This document shows, piece after piece, positions 9,669 through 18,208 of a stretch of DNA of 64,000 nt. A program made the translations under genes and the position numbers. Where the stretch lies: contig UBTF01000003.1 of the NCBI GenBank assembly GCA_900468285.1, positions 62,001 through 126,000 of the forward strand, written 5' to 3'. The notes below the pieces were generated by a model. The model was not told the DNA's origin. It did no database searches and saw only the letters and a program-made list of their open reading frames with translations. This DNA is from Hyphomicrobiales bacterium (GTDB taxonomy: Bacteria; Pseudomonadota; Alphaproteobacteria; Rhizobiales; Rhizobiaceae). The number at the start of each line of letters is the position of its first letter. Within the stretch, counting starts at the first letter, position 1.

Positions 9669-11075
9669 TTAGCGGATCAACCCCATTTCCGTCGGCAGCC
9701 ACAGCGTGATGGCTGGCACGAAGGTAATGAGGATGAGCGCCACGAAGAGTGGCACCAACCAGGGAAGAATGGCCATCGTCGTGCGTTCCACCGATAGCCG
9801 CGCGACGCGCGACAGCACGAACAGCACCATTCCCAGCGGCGGATGCAGAAGACCAATCATCAGGTTCAGCGTCATGATCAGCCCGAAATGCACCGGGTCG
9901 ATATCGAACTGCAGAACGAGCGGCAGCAGGATCGGCACCAGAATGGTGATTGCGGCAATCGTATCGAGGAAGCACCCGACAAACAGCATCAGCAGATTGA
10001 CGAGCACGAGGAATATCCACTTGCTGTCCGTCAGGGTAAGGATTGCTGACGATAGAACCTGCGCCGCCTGACTGACCGTCAAAAGCCACGCGAAGACGGA
10101 AGCTGCCGCGACGATGAAGAGCACGGAGGCCGTCGTTTCGATCGTCTCAAAAGTCGCCTTTGCCAATGTCTTGAGCGTCATGGTCCTGTAGCGGACGAGA
10201 CCGAGAAAGAGCGACCACAAGACCGCCGCAACCGCCGCTTCGGTGGGCGTGAACCACCCCATCGTCATACCGCCGATCAGGATGACCGGGGTCATCAAAG
10301 CCATCACGGCAGAGAAGTCGAAATACCAGTCGCAGACGATCAGAACCGCAAGCACGATGACGATTGCAAGGTTCAGCGACATGCCCAGCATTGTCAGCAG
10401 ATAAATGCCGACAGGCACCATCATGACGACCAGCACTTCCAAAGATGCGCCAAAAATCGTTTTCAGGCTGAATGGCGTGTCCGAACCCCAATTCTTGATA
10501 TAGGCGAAGGCGGCCACGGTGATCATCATCAACAGCGTCATGACGACACCTGGAACGATGCCAGCCATGAACAGCGCGCCAATCGAGACATTCGCCATCA
10601 TTCCATAGATCACGAATGGCAGGGACGGCGGGAAGATTGGACCGAGTGTGGCCGAGGCGGCGGTGACGCCGACGGCAGCCTCCACCGGGTATCCATGGTC
10701 CTTCATGGCCTTGATTTCGATGGTGCCGATACCGGCCGCATCGGCAAGTGCTGTTCCGGACATGCCGGAAAAAATGACCGAGCCAATGATGTTGACCTGC
10801 GCCAGCCCGCCTTTCATCCATCCGACAAGTGCGACGGCGAAGGAATAGATGCGGCCGGTAACGCCCGCAACATTCATCAGATTTCCCGCAAGGATGAAGA
10901 ATGGCACCGCAAGCAGCGGAAAGCTTTCGACACCCGCAATCATCCGCTGCGCCGCTATGATATCGGGAGCGACGTTGTAGGACACGATATAGAGCAGCGA
11001 TGACACAGCCATGGAAATGGCGACGGGAAGGCCGATGAGCATCAGAAGAAGGAAGGAACCGATGAGAACCAGCAT
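9669..11075 (-). CDS. TRAP transporter large permease (DctM family)
   Basis: The 468-residue integral membrane protein has about 12 hydrophobic segments and the DctM signature region, including IFSGMSGTALADAAGIG and the FPPSLPFVIYG loop. With DctQ and DctP it forms a sodium-coupled importer for an organic or sugar acid. ATG 11075 lies one base after the dctQ stop at 11077-11079, so translation is probably coupled; the longer frame overlaps dctQ and is rejected. The C-terminal part, with MIGLLHPPLGMVLFV, is complete. Confidence 0.92.
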   Translation of the reverse strand: MLVLIGSFLLLMLIGLPVAISMAVSSLLYIVSYNVAPDIIAAQRMIAGVESFPLLAVPFFILAGNLMNVAGVTGRIYSFAVALVGWMKGGLAQVNIIGSVIFSGMSGTALADAAGIGTIEIKAMKDHGYPVEAAVGVTAASATLGPIFPPSLPFVIYGMMANVSIGALFMAGIVPGVVMTLLMMITVAAFAYIKNWGSDTPFSLKTIFGASLEVLVVMMVPVGIYLLTMLGMSLNLAIVIVLAVLIVCDWYFDFSAVMALMTPVILIGGMTMGWFTPTEAAVAAVLWSLFLGLVRYRTMTLKTLAKATFETIETTASVLFIVAAASVFAWLLTVSQAAQVLSSAILTLTDSKWIFLVLVNLLMLFVGCFLDTIAAITILVPILLPLVLQFDIDPVHFGLIMTLNLMIGLLHPPLGMVLFVLSRVARLSVERTTMAILPWLVPLFVALILITFVPAITLWLPTEMGLIR

Positions 11076-11076
11076 C

Positions 11077-11652
11077 TTACACTTCCTCCACGCTTTGAAA
11101 CTCTTCAGGCCGTTCCAGAACGGAATAGCCACGCCGCAGATTGGCGACGAAGACCTGAATGGACCGCAGGAACATCAGCACGAATGCAGCAAAGACCGTG
11201 TAGAAGACGATGCCGCGCGGCAAGGCCACCGTTACCATCTCCTCATCCGCGACGATATCGAGATACCGCCACATCAGCCAGGATGCATAGGCAAAGAAGC
11301 CCATTCGCAGCACATCCACGGCAAGCGACATGACGCGCGTCACATGGGGTGACAGGTAGTGATAGAGCACGTCCACCTGAATATGGCGTGACAGGCGCAC
11401 GCACATTACGGAGCCCATGAAGACGACTCCGATCAGGCAGTTGACGGCGATTTCCTCGGTCCATGCATAGCTGTCATTGAGGACGTAGCGCGTGAAGAAC
11501 TGCAGGAACACGCAGCCCGTCATGACCCAGAAGAGGGCAAGCGTAATCCAGTCTTCGAACGAATAGACAGAGAGATCGGTATCCGGCGGCGCCTCATCGA
11601 ATGTATGGGCGAGTTCCTCAGGCGTCACCTGAGTGTGAAGTTCCTTCGACAT
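11077..11652 (-). CDS. TRAP transporter small permease (DctQ family)
   Basis: The 191-residue protein has four hydrophobic helices after a charged cytoplasmic N-terminus of about 45 residues, which is longer than in many DctQ proteins. The sequence YAWTEEIAVNCLIGVVFMGSVM matches the helix 2 region of the family. It partners DctM at 9669-11075 and the binding protein at 11712-12686. The start is ATG 11652, because the extra upstream residues in the open frame belong to the gap after dctP. Confidence 0.88.
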   Translation of the reverse strand: MSKELHTQVTPEELAHTFDEAPPDTDLSVYSFEDWITLALFWVMTGCVFLQFFTRYVLNDSYAWTEEIAVNCLIGVVFMGSVMCVRLSRHIQVDVLYHYLSPHVTRVMSLAVDVLRMGFFAYASWLMWRYLDIVADEEMVTVALPRGIVFYTVFAAFVLMFLRSIQVFVANLRRGYSVLERPEEFQSVEEV

Positions 11653-11711
11653 TGAATTGTCCCGGCTGAGAAGAAAGGGCGGCGCGATCCGAAGACCGCG
11701 CCGGATGCGGT

Positions 11712-12686
11712 CTATTGAATGGCGCGAATGGCTTCCCAATCGGCCTTGTCATAACCGAAGTCCTCGAACTTCACCTTTTCCAGCACGTTTTTCTCGAAAT
11801 CGGCCTTGTCGACTTCCGTCACCGAAAGACCGCGCGCCTTGAAATCGTCGACCAGCTTGTTTTCCCGTTCCTCGATGATCTTGGTCGTCTTGGTTGCCGC
11901 CTCCTGCATCACCTCGACAAAGATCTTCTTGTCCTCGTCCGAAAGGCTCGCCCAGCGGCTCTTGGAAACGACCGTATTGAGATGATCAACGATGTGTCCG
12001 GTCAGAATGATGTTCTTCTGGACCTCGAAGAATTTCTTCGCCTCGATTGTTGTCAGCGGATTTTCCTGCGCATCGACGGTGCCGTTCTGCAGCGCCAGAT
12101 AGACCTCAGCAAAGGCAATCGGCGTGGTGTTTGCACCACAGGCCCGTGGCATTGCGAGATAGGCGGGAACATCGGGCACACGCATCTTCACGCCAGCGAG
12201 ATCGCCGCATTTGGCGATAGGCTTGTTGGCTGTCGTATGGCGTGTTCCGTAGTAGCTGACTGCCGTAATGACGTTGCCGGTCTTGTCTTCATAACCCTTG
12301 GCGAGCCGTTTGAAGACATCGCTCTTTGTGTAGGCGATCAGATGCTCAGGGCTGCGGAAGATATAGGGGAAATAGGTGACACCGATGGGCTTGTAATCGC
12401 GGGCGGCGAAGCTGGAGCCCGAGATGATCATATCGACCGTACCCAGCTTCAGGCCCTGATTGATATCGACTTCCTTGCCAAGCTGCGAGGCGGGGAAGAC
12501 ATCGATCTTGTAGCGTCCTTCGGTGCGCTTTTCGATCTCCTTTGCGGCCCAGACGGATTCCGTATGGAATGGTTCGGTCGTCTCATAGACATGCGCCCAT
12601 TTCAGCGCGGTCTGCGCCTGAGCCGAACACGCGGCGGCCAAGGCAAGAGCGGTTGCGCCTAGCAAGGCGGATAATCTTGATATCAT
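11712..12686 (-). CDS. TRAP transporter substrate-binding protein (DctP family)
   Basis: The 324-residue periplasmic protein starts with a Sec signal peptide (MISRLSALLGATALALAAAC, cut near SAQAQ/T). The DctP signature NGTVDAQENPLTTI and the ligand arginine region MRVPDVPAYLA are present. It captures the substrate and delivers it to the DctQ/DctM pair encoded downstream. Operon partners (uxuA, uxuB, idonate-type dehydrogenase) suggest a hexuronate or aldonate ligand. It is the first structural gene after the GntR repressor, with a 75-bp gap. Confidence 0.92.
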   Translation of the reverse strand: MISRLSALLGATALALAAACSAQAQTALKWAHVYETTEPFHTESVWAAKEIEKRTEGRYKIDVFPASQLGKEVDINQGLKLGTVDMIISGSSFAARDYKPIGVTYFPYIFRSPEHLIAYTKSDVFKRLAKGYEDKTGNVITAVSYYGTRHTTANKPIAKCGDLAGVKMRVPDVPAYLAMPRACGANTTPIAFAEVYLALQNGTVDAQENPLTTIEAKKFFEVQKNIILTGHIVDHLNTVVSKSRWASLSDEDKKIFVEVMQEAATKTTKIIEERENKLVDDFKARGLSVTEVDKADFEKNVLEKVKFEDFGYDKADWEAIRAIQ

Positions 12687-12761
12687 TGTATTCCCTCCCG
12701 GATTGAAATCAGATCGTCTTGTCCCGGCACCGCCCTCTCTCCTGACGGCACCGGTTTTTTC

Positions 12762-13466
12762 CTACGGCTCCTCCCCGAAGCTTTCGGAAAATCTTTTCTG
12801 CGACAGCGTCAGATGCCGCCGCATTGCGTTGCGGGCGCCGACCGCGTCCTTAGCTGCAATGGCGTCGCGGATCACGCGATGCTCCTCAAGCGCCAGTCGC
12901 CATGTGTGGGGGCCTTCGAAATGGCTTGCCAGCCTCTCGAAATAGGGTGTCATCCGCCGGTCGAAGATCTGACCCGTCAGGCGATGAAGTGTCGCGTTCC
13001 CAACGATATCGGTAATTGCCGTGTGGAAGGCGCGGTCTTGCACCAGCATGTCGACTGGGTCCCCAATTGCCCGTTCCATCTGCAGCAGGCATTCGTCGAG
13101 ATGCTTGATGCCCTCAGGCGTCGCCATCATCGCCGCCTCTTCGGCGATCGCACCTTCGATAATGCTGCGTGCCTGCAGTATCTCGAATGGGCTGTCATTC
13201 TCGTCCACCGGCAGAACTTTCGATGCAGCCTGAGGCGTTCGCTGGCTGACATAGACGCCTGAGCCCATACGGATCTGGATATGACCCTCCACCTCTAGAA
13301 CTATAAGCGCCTCGCGAATGGTGGGGCGGGAGACGGCAAAACGCTCTGCGAGATCACGCTCGGCAGGCAATTTTGCGCCGGGAACCAGTTCCCCCGTTTC
13401 GATCAGCGCACGTATCTGGTCCGCGACCTGCCGGTGCAGGCGGCGCGGTTCCAAAGCCACGAACAT
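12762..13466 (-). CDS. GntR-family (FadR/FCD subfamily) transcriptional repressor
   Basis: The 234-residue protein has an N-terminal winged helix (LPAERDLAERFAVSRPTIREALIVLEVEGHI) and a C-terminal FCD ligand domain with the metal-binding D/H pattern (RAFHTAITD). The subfamily includes UxuR, ExuR and PdhR. ATG 13466 has a GGGAGGA site immediately upstream. A TGGT-N3-ACCA operator lies 24 bp upstream of the ATG, indicating autoregulation. Through the same transcript it probably controls the TRAP/uxu genes behind it. The effector is likely a uronate or aldonate by context. Confidence 0.9.
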   Translation of the reverse strand: MFVALEPRRLHRQVADQIRALIETGELVPGAKLPAERDLAERFAVSRPTIREALIVLEVEGHIQIRMGSGVYVSQRTPQAASKVLPVDENDSPFEILQARSIIEGAIAEEAAMMATPEGIKHLDECLLQMERAIGDPVDMLVQDRAFHTAITDIVGNATLHRLTGQIFDRRMTPYFERLASHFEGPHTWRLALEEHRVIRDAIAAKDAVGARNAMRRHLTLSQKRFSESFGEEP

Positions 13467-13481
13467 GAAGTCCTCCCAGAC

Positions 13482-13500
13482 TGGTAAAATGGTCTTACCA
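13482..13500. promoter_or_regulatory. GntR/FCD-type operator
   Basis: TGGTAAAATGGTCTTACCA is a 19-bp element with TGGTAA/TTACCA arms. Inside it, 13490-13500 reads TGGTCTTACCA, an exact fit to the FadR-subfamily pattern TNGTNNNACNA. It lies between the candidate promoter and the ATG of the GntR gene at 13466, where binding would block transcription. Confidence 0.7.
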
Positions 13501-13510
13501 ATTACGACGC

Positions 13511-13538
13511 AGTAAAGCGCACCCTGCCGCAAAGTCAA
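13511..13538 (-). promoter_or_regulatory. Candidate promoter of the GntR-TRAP-uxu operon
   Basis: On the minus strand TTGACT (13533-13538) and TTTACT (13511-13516) are separated by 16 bp and lie just upstream of the TGGT-N3-ACCA operator. Spacing and -35 match are good, the -10 is moderate. Confidence 0.5.
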
Positions 13539-13673
13539 CTGGTGAGTTATGAATTGTTAATATTTGCCTCTTGGGCACGTCTTGACGAGGCACGCGTGCC
13601 GGGAGCCGGCGATGGCAAGCGGCGGGAATTTCATTCGAACGTCAAACGCGCACGTGTTCGGAAATCTTAAGGA

Positions 13674-14165
13674 TCAAACCTGCCGGTAGCTGCGCCTGAA
13701 ATAGACAAGTGCTTCGTCTTCGTCGCTTACTATGGATTCCACCACATCGCAGATCAGAATATCATGTGTGCCACCATCATGCACGGTTCGAATGCGGCAA
13801 TCGAAAGAGGCGAGCGCTCCGGAAAGCAGCGGCGAACCGGTTTCATGTGTCGTCCACTCCCCTGCGGAGAACCGCGCATCCATAGGGGTTTTACCGCCGA
13901 ACAGCGCGCTCAGATCCTGCTGGTTCGCCGCAAGCGTATTGACGCAGAGAACACCGTTTGCGGTCACATATTTGTAAGCGGAGGAGTTGCGGTTAAGGCA
14001 AACCAGCAATGTCGGTGGATTGTCCGAAACGCTGCAAACTGCCGTGGCGGCAAAGCCCGCCCTTCCCTCAGGCCCATCGGTTGTGACGATGTTGACGGCA
14101 CCGGCCAGTTGCGACATGGCGTTTTTATAGTCCAGGCTGCTCTGCTCGGCAGTCTTGGTCTCCAT
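13674..14165 (-). CDS. rutF: Flavin reductase of the pyrimidine utilisation pathway
   Basis: The 163-residue protein supplies reduced FMN to the uracil monooxygenase RutA. It shows the flavin-reductase-like split barrel with [24 protein letters not shown], the FMN-contact [10 protein letters not shown], and [10 protein letters not shown]. These match RutF closely, and it is the last gene of a six-gene rut operon. Two starts are possible: ATG 14165 (AAAGGA 7 nt upstream) and ATG 14198, also with an AGGA site, which would add 11 residues. The shorter form fits the family start better. Confidence 0.92.
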   Translation of the reverse strand: METKTAEQSSLDYKNAMSQLAGAVNIVTTDGPEGRAGFAATAVCSVSDNPPTLLVCLNRNSSAYKYVTANGVLCVNTLAANQQDLSALFGGKTPMDARFSAGEWTTHETGSPLLSGALASFDCRIRTVHDGGTHDILICDVVESIVSDEDEALVYFRRSYRQV

Positions 14166-14223
14166 CTCGGCATCCTTTGTAAGAGACAGCGTCTGCATCT
14201 TCTCTATCCTTTTCAGTCTCTTG

Positions 14224-14808
14224 TCACGCCAGAAGGCAGGCATCATCGAAGGGCAAACGCGGCAGACGCGCGAACAGTTTCGACGTGTCGCCATAGCCGA
14301 GATTGATGAGGAAATTGGATTTCCACGATGTCCCGGCAAAAAATGCCTCGTCGACCCTGGCCTTGTCAAAGCCTGACATTGCACCGGTGTCCAGCCCTAG
14401 CGCACGTGCAGCCATGATCAGATATCCCGCTTGAAGGCTGGCATTTCGAAAAGCCGTTTCTTCAGCCATCGCAGGGCTTGAGGTAAACCATGCTCTCGCG
14501 TCCGTATGCGGAAACAGGAAGGGCAATTTCTCATAGAATGTTGCATCCATTGCAGCAATCACAGTCACCGGCGCCGTCATGGTCTTCTCAAGATTGCCCG
14601 AAGAGAGGCATGGTTTCAGCTTTTCCTTTGCCTGAGGCGACCGGATGAAGACAAAGCGGGCCGGGCAGCAATTGGCCGATGTCGGACCCATTTTGGTCAG
14701 ATCATAGATCTTCGCCAGAAGCTCGTCGCTCACTGGCTTGTCCTGCCAGCCATTGTGCGTACGGGCATCCGTAAACAATGCAGCAAGTGCCTGCTGGTCA
14801 ACTGTCAT
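14224..14808 (-). CDS. rutE: Malonic semialdehyde reductase of the Rut pathway (nitroreductase fold)
   Basis: This 194-residue nitroreductase-family protein begins [21 protein letters not shown]. It carries the FMN-binding [17 protein letters not shown] and the C-terminal FLINLGYGD. RutE reduces toxic malonic semialdehyde to 3-hydroxypropionate, the end product of uracil breakdown by this route. It lies 14 bp after rutD and is followed by rutF, the standard gene order. Confidence 0.92.
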   Translation of the reverse strand: MTVDQQALAALFTDARTHNGWQDKPVSDELLAKIYDLTKMGPTSANCCPARFVFIRSPQAKEKLKPCLSSGNLEKTMTAPVTVIAAMDATFYEKLPFLFPHTDARAWFTSSPAMAEETAFRNASLQAGYLIMAARALGLDTGAMSGFDKARVDEAFFAGTSWKSNFLINLGYGDTSKLFARLPRLPFDDACLLA

Positions 14809-14822
14809 GTCTCAATACCTTA

Positions 14823-15605
14823 TCAAGCTTTGCGAGCGATCAGAAACCTTTCCAGCTCGCGATTGAAATCATCCGCTTCGGTTATGTTCACCGCATGTGC
14901 CCCTGCGTCAAAAACCATGAGCTCGGCATGTTCCAGTCCTTCGGCAAGGCGCAACGAGCGCGTATACGGCACAAGCAGATCATCCTTGGAAGCGATGACG
15001 AGGGTGTCGTTCTTTATGTCCCCAAGCCGGTCATCAATGTCGAAACGGCGCAACGCGTCTATGCGGCGCAGAACATTGTCCCTGCCCTGGAAATGGGCGA
15101 CGCCATGGAGATCGTCGCGGGCCAGACGCTCTGCATTTTCGGACATCCACACCGCTGGATAGAGAAACAGCGGCTGCGCCCGCACAAACGCCTCGACGCC
15201 TGTGTTTTCCAGAAGGGCAATTCTGGCTTCGAAGCAACGCAGGGAGTGCCCGTCCACCTTGCTCCAGGCATTGATGAGGACAAGACGATCAAGATAATCC
15301 GGCCAGCGCAGTGCGATATCAAGTCCGATGAGCCCGCCAAGCGCATGTCCCATGAAGTGAAATCTTGCAATATTTAGCTGGCTTACGATCTCCATGACGT
15401 CATCTGCCATGGCGGCGATGCCACCGTCCACGGGTACCTCTCCGCCGGTTCGGCCGGTGCCGCGGTGGTCATAGATGACGACGCGGAAATGCCGTTGCAG
15501 CACGTCCATCTGCGGCGCCCAATAGGCCCCTGCCCCGCCCAGACCCGAAGACAGGACAATTGTTTCCGCATCCGGCTCCGTTCGACCCGAAACCTCGAAA
15601 TGCAT
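14823..15605 (-). CDS. rutD: Aminoacrylate hydrolase (alpha/beta hydrolase fold)
   Basis: The 260-residue protein has an alpha/beta hydrolase fold. The usual nucleophile elbow GxSxG reads GHALG (about 86-90), with no serine. The GHALG form is a known trait of RutD, which speeds conversion of 3-aminoacrylate to malonic semialdehyde. ATG 15605 is chosen because AGGAAGG lies 6 bp upstream; the open frame extends further upstream into rutC. The operon context with rutC (14 bp upstream) and rutE settles the call. Confidence 0.9.
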   Translation of the reverse strand: MHFEVSGRTEPDAETIVLSSGLGGAGAYWAPQMDVLQRHFRVVIYDHRGTGRTGGEVPVDGGIAAMADDVMEIVSQLNIARFHFMGHALGGLIGLDIALRWPDYLDRLVLINAWSKVDGHSLRCFEARIALLENTGVEAFVRAQPLFLYPAVWMSENAERLARDDLHGVAHFQGRDNVLRRIDALRRFDIDDRLGDIKNDTLVIASKDDLLVPYTRSLRLAEGLEHAELMVFDAGAHAVNITEADDFNRELERFLIARKA

Positions 15606-15619
15606 GTCACGCCTTCCTG

Positions 15620-16009
15620 TCATCGGCTGCCGATATGGGCAACTGTTGCGATTTCCACGAGGGCATCGGGCTTCACCAACCCGCACTGAATGCAGTAGCG
15701 CGCGGGCTTGTCTCCGGGAAAATACTCGGCATAGACCTTATTGACCGCCTGGTAGTTCGCCCAGTCAGTGATGAAGATGTGGTTCATCGTGACATCCTCC
15801 ATCGTGCCGCCGGCAGTTTCGATGACGGTCTTGATGGTTTCCAGCACATGCCGTGTCTGGGCTGCGGCATCGCCGACATGCACCACATCATTGTTCTTGT
15901 CGAAGGGCAGCGTTCCCGAAACATAGACGACGCCATCGGCAAGCGTGCCGGGAGAAAAGGGCGCTATCGGCTTTTGTGAGCCTTCAGGAACGATAATGGT
16001 CTTTGGCAT
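15620..16009 (-). CDS. rutC: RidA-family 3-aminoacrylate deaminase
   Basis: The 129-residue protein of the YjgF/YER057c/RidA family starts [21 protein letters not shown] and has the family core VYVSGTLPF and the C-terminal [17 protein letters not shown] with the conserved glutamate. RutC acts on the aminoacrylate intermediate between RutB and RutD. Length is typical, and the trimeric interface residues around the YVSG strand are present. It lies 23 bp after rutB. Confidence 0.92.
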   Translation of the reverse strand: MPKTIIVPEGSQKPIAPFSPGTLADGVVYVSGTLPFDKNNDVVHVGDAAAQTRHVLETIKTVIETAGGTMEDVTMNHIFITDWANYQAVNKVYAEYFPGDKPARYCIQCGLVKPDALVEIATVAHIGSR

Positions 16010-16032
16010 GTCTGTTCTCCTCTAAAGTTTGA

Positions 16033-16773
16033 TCAGTCTTCCATCGGGGCTGCTTGCGAGATGACGGCGCAGAAATCATTGACGGTCGCCACCCAGCCGA
16101 AGAATTTCTCGACATTGTAGACGGTGGCCTGCTGGATGAAATCTGGACCCAGATGATGCGTCGCGTCCTCCAGCATCACCCCGAAATATTCGAGATGGAA
16201 CGCGTCGCGCAGGGAGCTCTCGACGCAGACATTGGTGGCAATGCCGACGAAGACGAGATTGCGGATGCCCCTCGCCCGCAGCACGCTGTCCATATTGGTG
16301 TTGAAAAAGCCGCTATATCGCGTCTTGGGTACCAGGATATCACCGGGTTGCGGCTGCAGCTCGTCCACAATGGCGTAGTCCCATGTGCCCTTTGCCAGCA
16401 GCTTGCCCTGCAATTCCGGCCGCGCCCGCATGGTTTTCAGGGCGTTGGACTTGTGCCAGTTGGGAGATCCCGGCCCCCCGGCCTCGACATAGTCACTGTC
16501 CCAGCCATTTTGGAAATAGATGACCTGCACCCCGGCGGCCCGCGCCGCATCAAGCGTCTTGCCGATATTGGCGATGGTGGATTTCGCGCCGGAAATATCA
16601 AACCCTGCGAGATCGACATAGCCGCCTTCGGTCGAATAGGCGTTCTGCATATCCACCACCACGACTGCGGTTTCGCTGGGTTTCAACGAAAGCGGCTCCG
16701 GACGAGCGGGCAGCGTTACGCTGTCCAAGTGGCTTCTGGGAGGCTGGTAACCGGAAATGCCGCTATCGGTCAT
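16033..16773 (-). CDS. rutB: Ureidoacrylate amidohydrolase
   Basis: This 246-residue cysteine hydrolase of the isochorismatase-like fold cleaves ureidoacrylate (or its peracid) to aminoacrylate, CO2 and ammonia. The catalytic triad is visible as D41 (VVVDMQNAY), K150 ([10 protein letters not shown]) and C183 ([13 protein letters not shown]). Its start codon overlaps the rutA stop by 4 bp, so the two are translationally coupled. Confidence 0.94.
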   Translation of the reverse strand: MTDSGISGYQPPRSHLDSVTLPARPEPLSLKPSETAVVVVDMQNAYSTEGGYVDLAGFDISGAKSTIANIGKTLDAARAAGVQVIYFQNGWDSDYVEAGGPGSPNWHKSNALKTMRARPELQGKLLAKGTWDYAIVDELQPQPGDILVPKTRYSGFFNTNMDSVLRARGIRNLVFVGIATNVCVESSLRDAFHLEYFGVMLEDATHHLGPDFIQQATVYNVEKFFGWVATVNDFCAVISQAAPMED

Positions 16774-17861
16774 TCTGCGGCCTCCAGAACGGTGGTGATG
16801 TGTTGACGGCTCTTCATCAGGGGCTGCACATATTTGCCGAATTTCTCGATACCCTCCACGAAGTCATCAAAAGTCAGCATGACGCCACCCGTGCCCGGAA
16901 CTTCGCCCATCTCGTCCAGCATGGCCGCGACTTCCTCATAGGAGCCAATCAGCGTTCCCATGTTGATGTTGACGGCTGAGACAGGGTTCGCCATGTGACG
17001 GACATTGGTATCGGCACCGGACTTCGTATCGACAGAGCTTTGCAAACCAAGCCATTTGATCGCTTCCTGATCGGCGCCTGCCTTGTAATGCTCCCATTTT
17101 GCCCAGGCGTCCTCGGATTTTTCCTCAGCCAGAACCATGGTCAGCACCACCGAGCGGACATCACGGCCGGTCTTTTCCGTCGCCGCCATCAGCCTTTTAT
17201 TCGTCGGCGCGAAGGCGGTGGGCGTGTTCACACCGACGCCGAAGCAGAAACTGTAGTCCGCGAACTTCGCGGAAAATTCCATGCCCTTGTCGGAAGAGCC
17301 GGCGCAGATGAGCTTGACGTCTCCCTGCGGCACCGGCTTCATCTGGCAATCATCCATCGTGAAATACTGGCCCTTCAGGTCAGATTGCCCCTTGGTCAGC
17401 AATTCCTGAAGGACGGTGGTGTATTCGCTGAGATAGGCGTAGCGGTCGCCAAAATAATCATCGCCCGGCCATAGGCCCATCTGGCTGTATTCCGGCCTTT
17501 GCCACCCGGTGATGAGGTTGATGCCGAAGCGGCCGCCGGAAATGGAATCGATGGTTGTCGCCATTCGTGCCACAATTGCTGGCGGCATGACCAATGTTGC
17601 CGTCGTGCCGAACAGCTTGATCTTGGACGTGACTGCAGCCAGCCCTGCCATCAACGTGAAGGATTCCAGATTGTAGTCCCAGAACTCCGTCTTGCCACCA
17701 AAGCCCCGCAGCTTGATCATTGAGAGCGCGAAGTCGAAGCCGTATTTTTCAGCGGCCAGGGTTATCTGTTTGTTGAGCTCGAACGTCGGCTTGTATTGCG
17801 GAGCGTTCTCCGAGATCAGCCAGCCGTTGTTTCCGATGGGAATGAATACGCCGATTTCCAT
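16770..17861 (-). CDS. rutA: FMN-dependent pyrimidine monooxygenase
   Basis: The 363-residue luciferase-family enzyme opens the uracil ring between N3 and C4, using FMN and oxygen. Nearly every block recognised from RutA is present: [72 protein letters not shown] and [15 protein letters not shown] 17861 is chosen over ATG 17867 because GGAG lies 7 nt upstream of the former. It is the first gene of rutABCDEF; no rutG permease or rutR gene is seen nearby. Confidence 0.96.
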   Translation of the reverse strand: MEIGVFIPIGNNGWLISENAPQYKPTFELNKQITLAAEKYGFDFALSMIKLRGFGGKTEFWDYNLESFTLMAGLAAVTSKIKLFGTTATLVMPPAIVARMATTIDSISGGRFGINLITGWQRPEYSQMGLWPGDDYFGDRYAYLSEYTTVLQELLTKGQSDLKGQYFTMDDCQMKPVPQGDVKLICAGSSDKGMEFSAKFADYSFCFGVGVNTPTAFAPTNKRLMAATEKTGRDVRSVVLTMVLAEEKSEDAWAKWEHYKAGADQEAIKWLGLQSSVDTKSGADTNVRHMANPVSAVNINMGTLIGSYEEVAAMLDEMGEVPGTGGVMLTFDDFVEGIEKFGKYVQPLMKSRQHITTVLEAAE

Positions 17862-17973
17862 GTGCATTCTCCAGTTAGCGCCCGTATCAAGTTCTCACAT
17901 GGGAATGCAGGTTCTGTGCCAGTTCTTTATCTCAAATGATTTCAATGAGTTGACAGGGGTCCACTTCAATAAT

Positions 17974-17989
17974 TTTATCAAATGATAAA
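17974..17989. promoter_or_regulatory. RutR-like palindrome upstream of rutA
   Basis: TTTATCA-AA-TGATAAA is a perfect 7+2+7 palindrome 112 bp upstream of the rutA ATG. Its architecture (7-bp arms, 2-bp centre) matches the known RutR box TTGACCANNTGGTCAA, with four of seven arm positions shared. It is the best candidate operator for the rut operon, though no RutR gene is in the window. Confidence 0.5.
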
Positions 17990-18208
17990 TTTTTTATCGT
18001 TCGGTAAATTTATGTGCTCAAATTTGGAGCAGCGATTTAAGAAAAGGCGCGGCGGTGCGCAGCAGCTTTCTTTTTTACTTTATTATCTACTCCCGTGGCC
18101 GTGCTCGACAAAAAAGGCGCCGCACTTTCGAACGGCACCTGTTGAAAACACGTTGTCGTTTTCACGCGAGTTAAAGCGCTCAGGCTTCAGATTTCGCCTG
18201 GTCTTGGC

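Noticed and set aside
7774..9672. A 632-codon open frame on the plus strand
   Set aside because: It is antisense to uxuA and the zinc dehydrogenase gene, both of which have clear family motifs. The frame is an artefact of GC-rich codon usage.
9610..10089. N-terminal extension of the zinc dehydrogenase frame
   Set aside because: The extra 160 residues overlap dctM out of frame and do not resemble a dehydrogenase domain; ATG 9609 gives the normal length.
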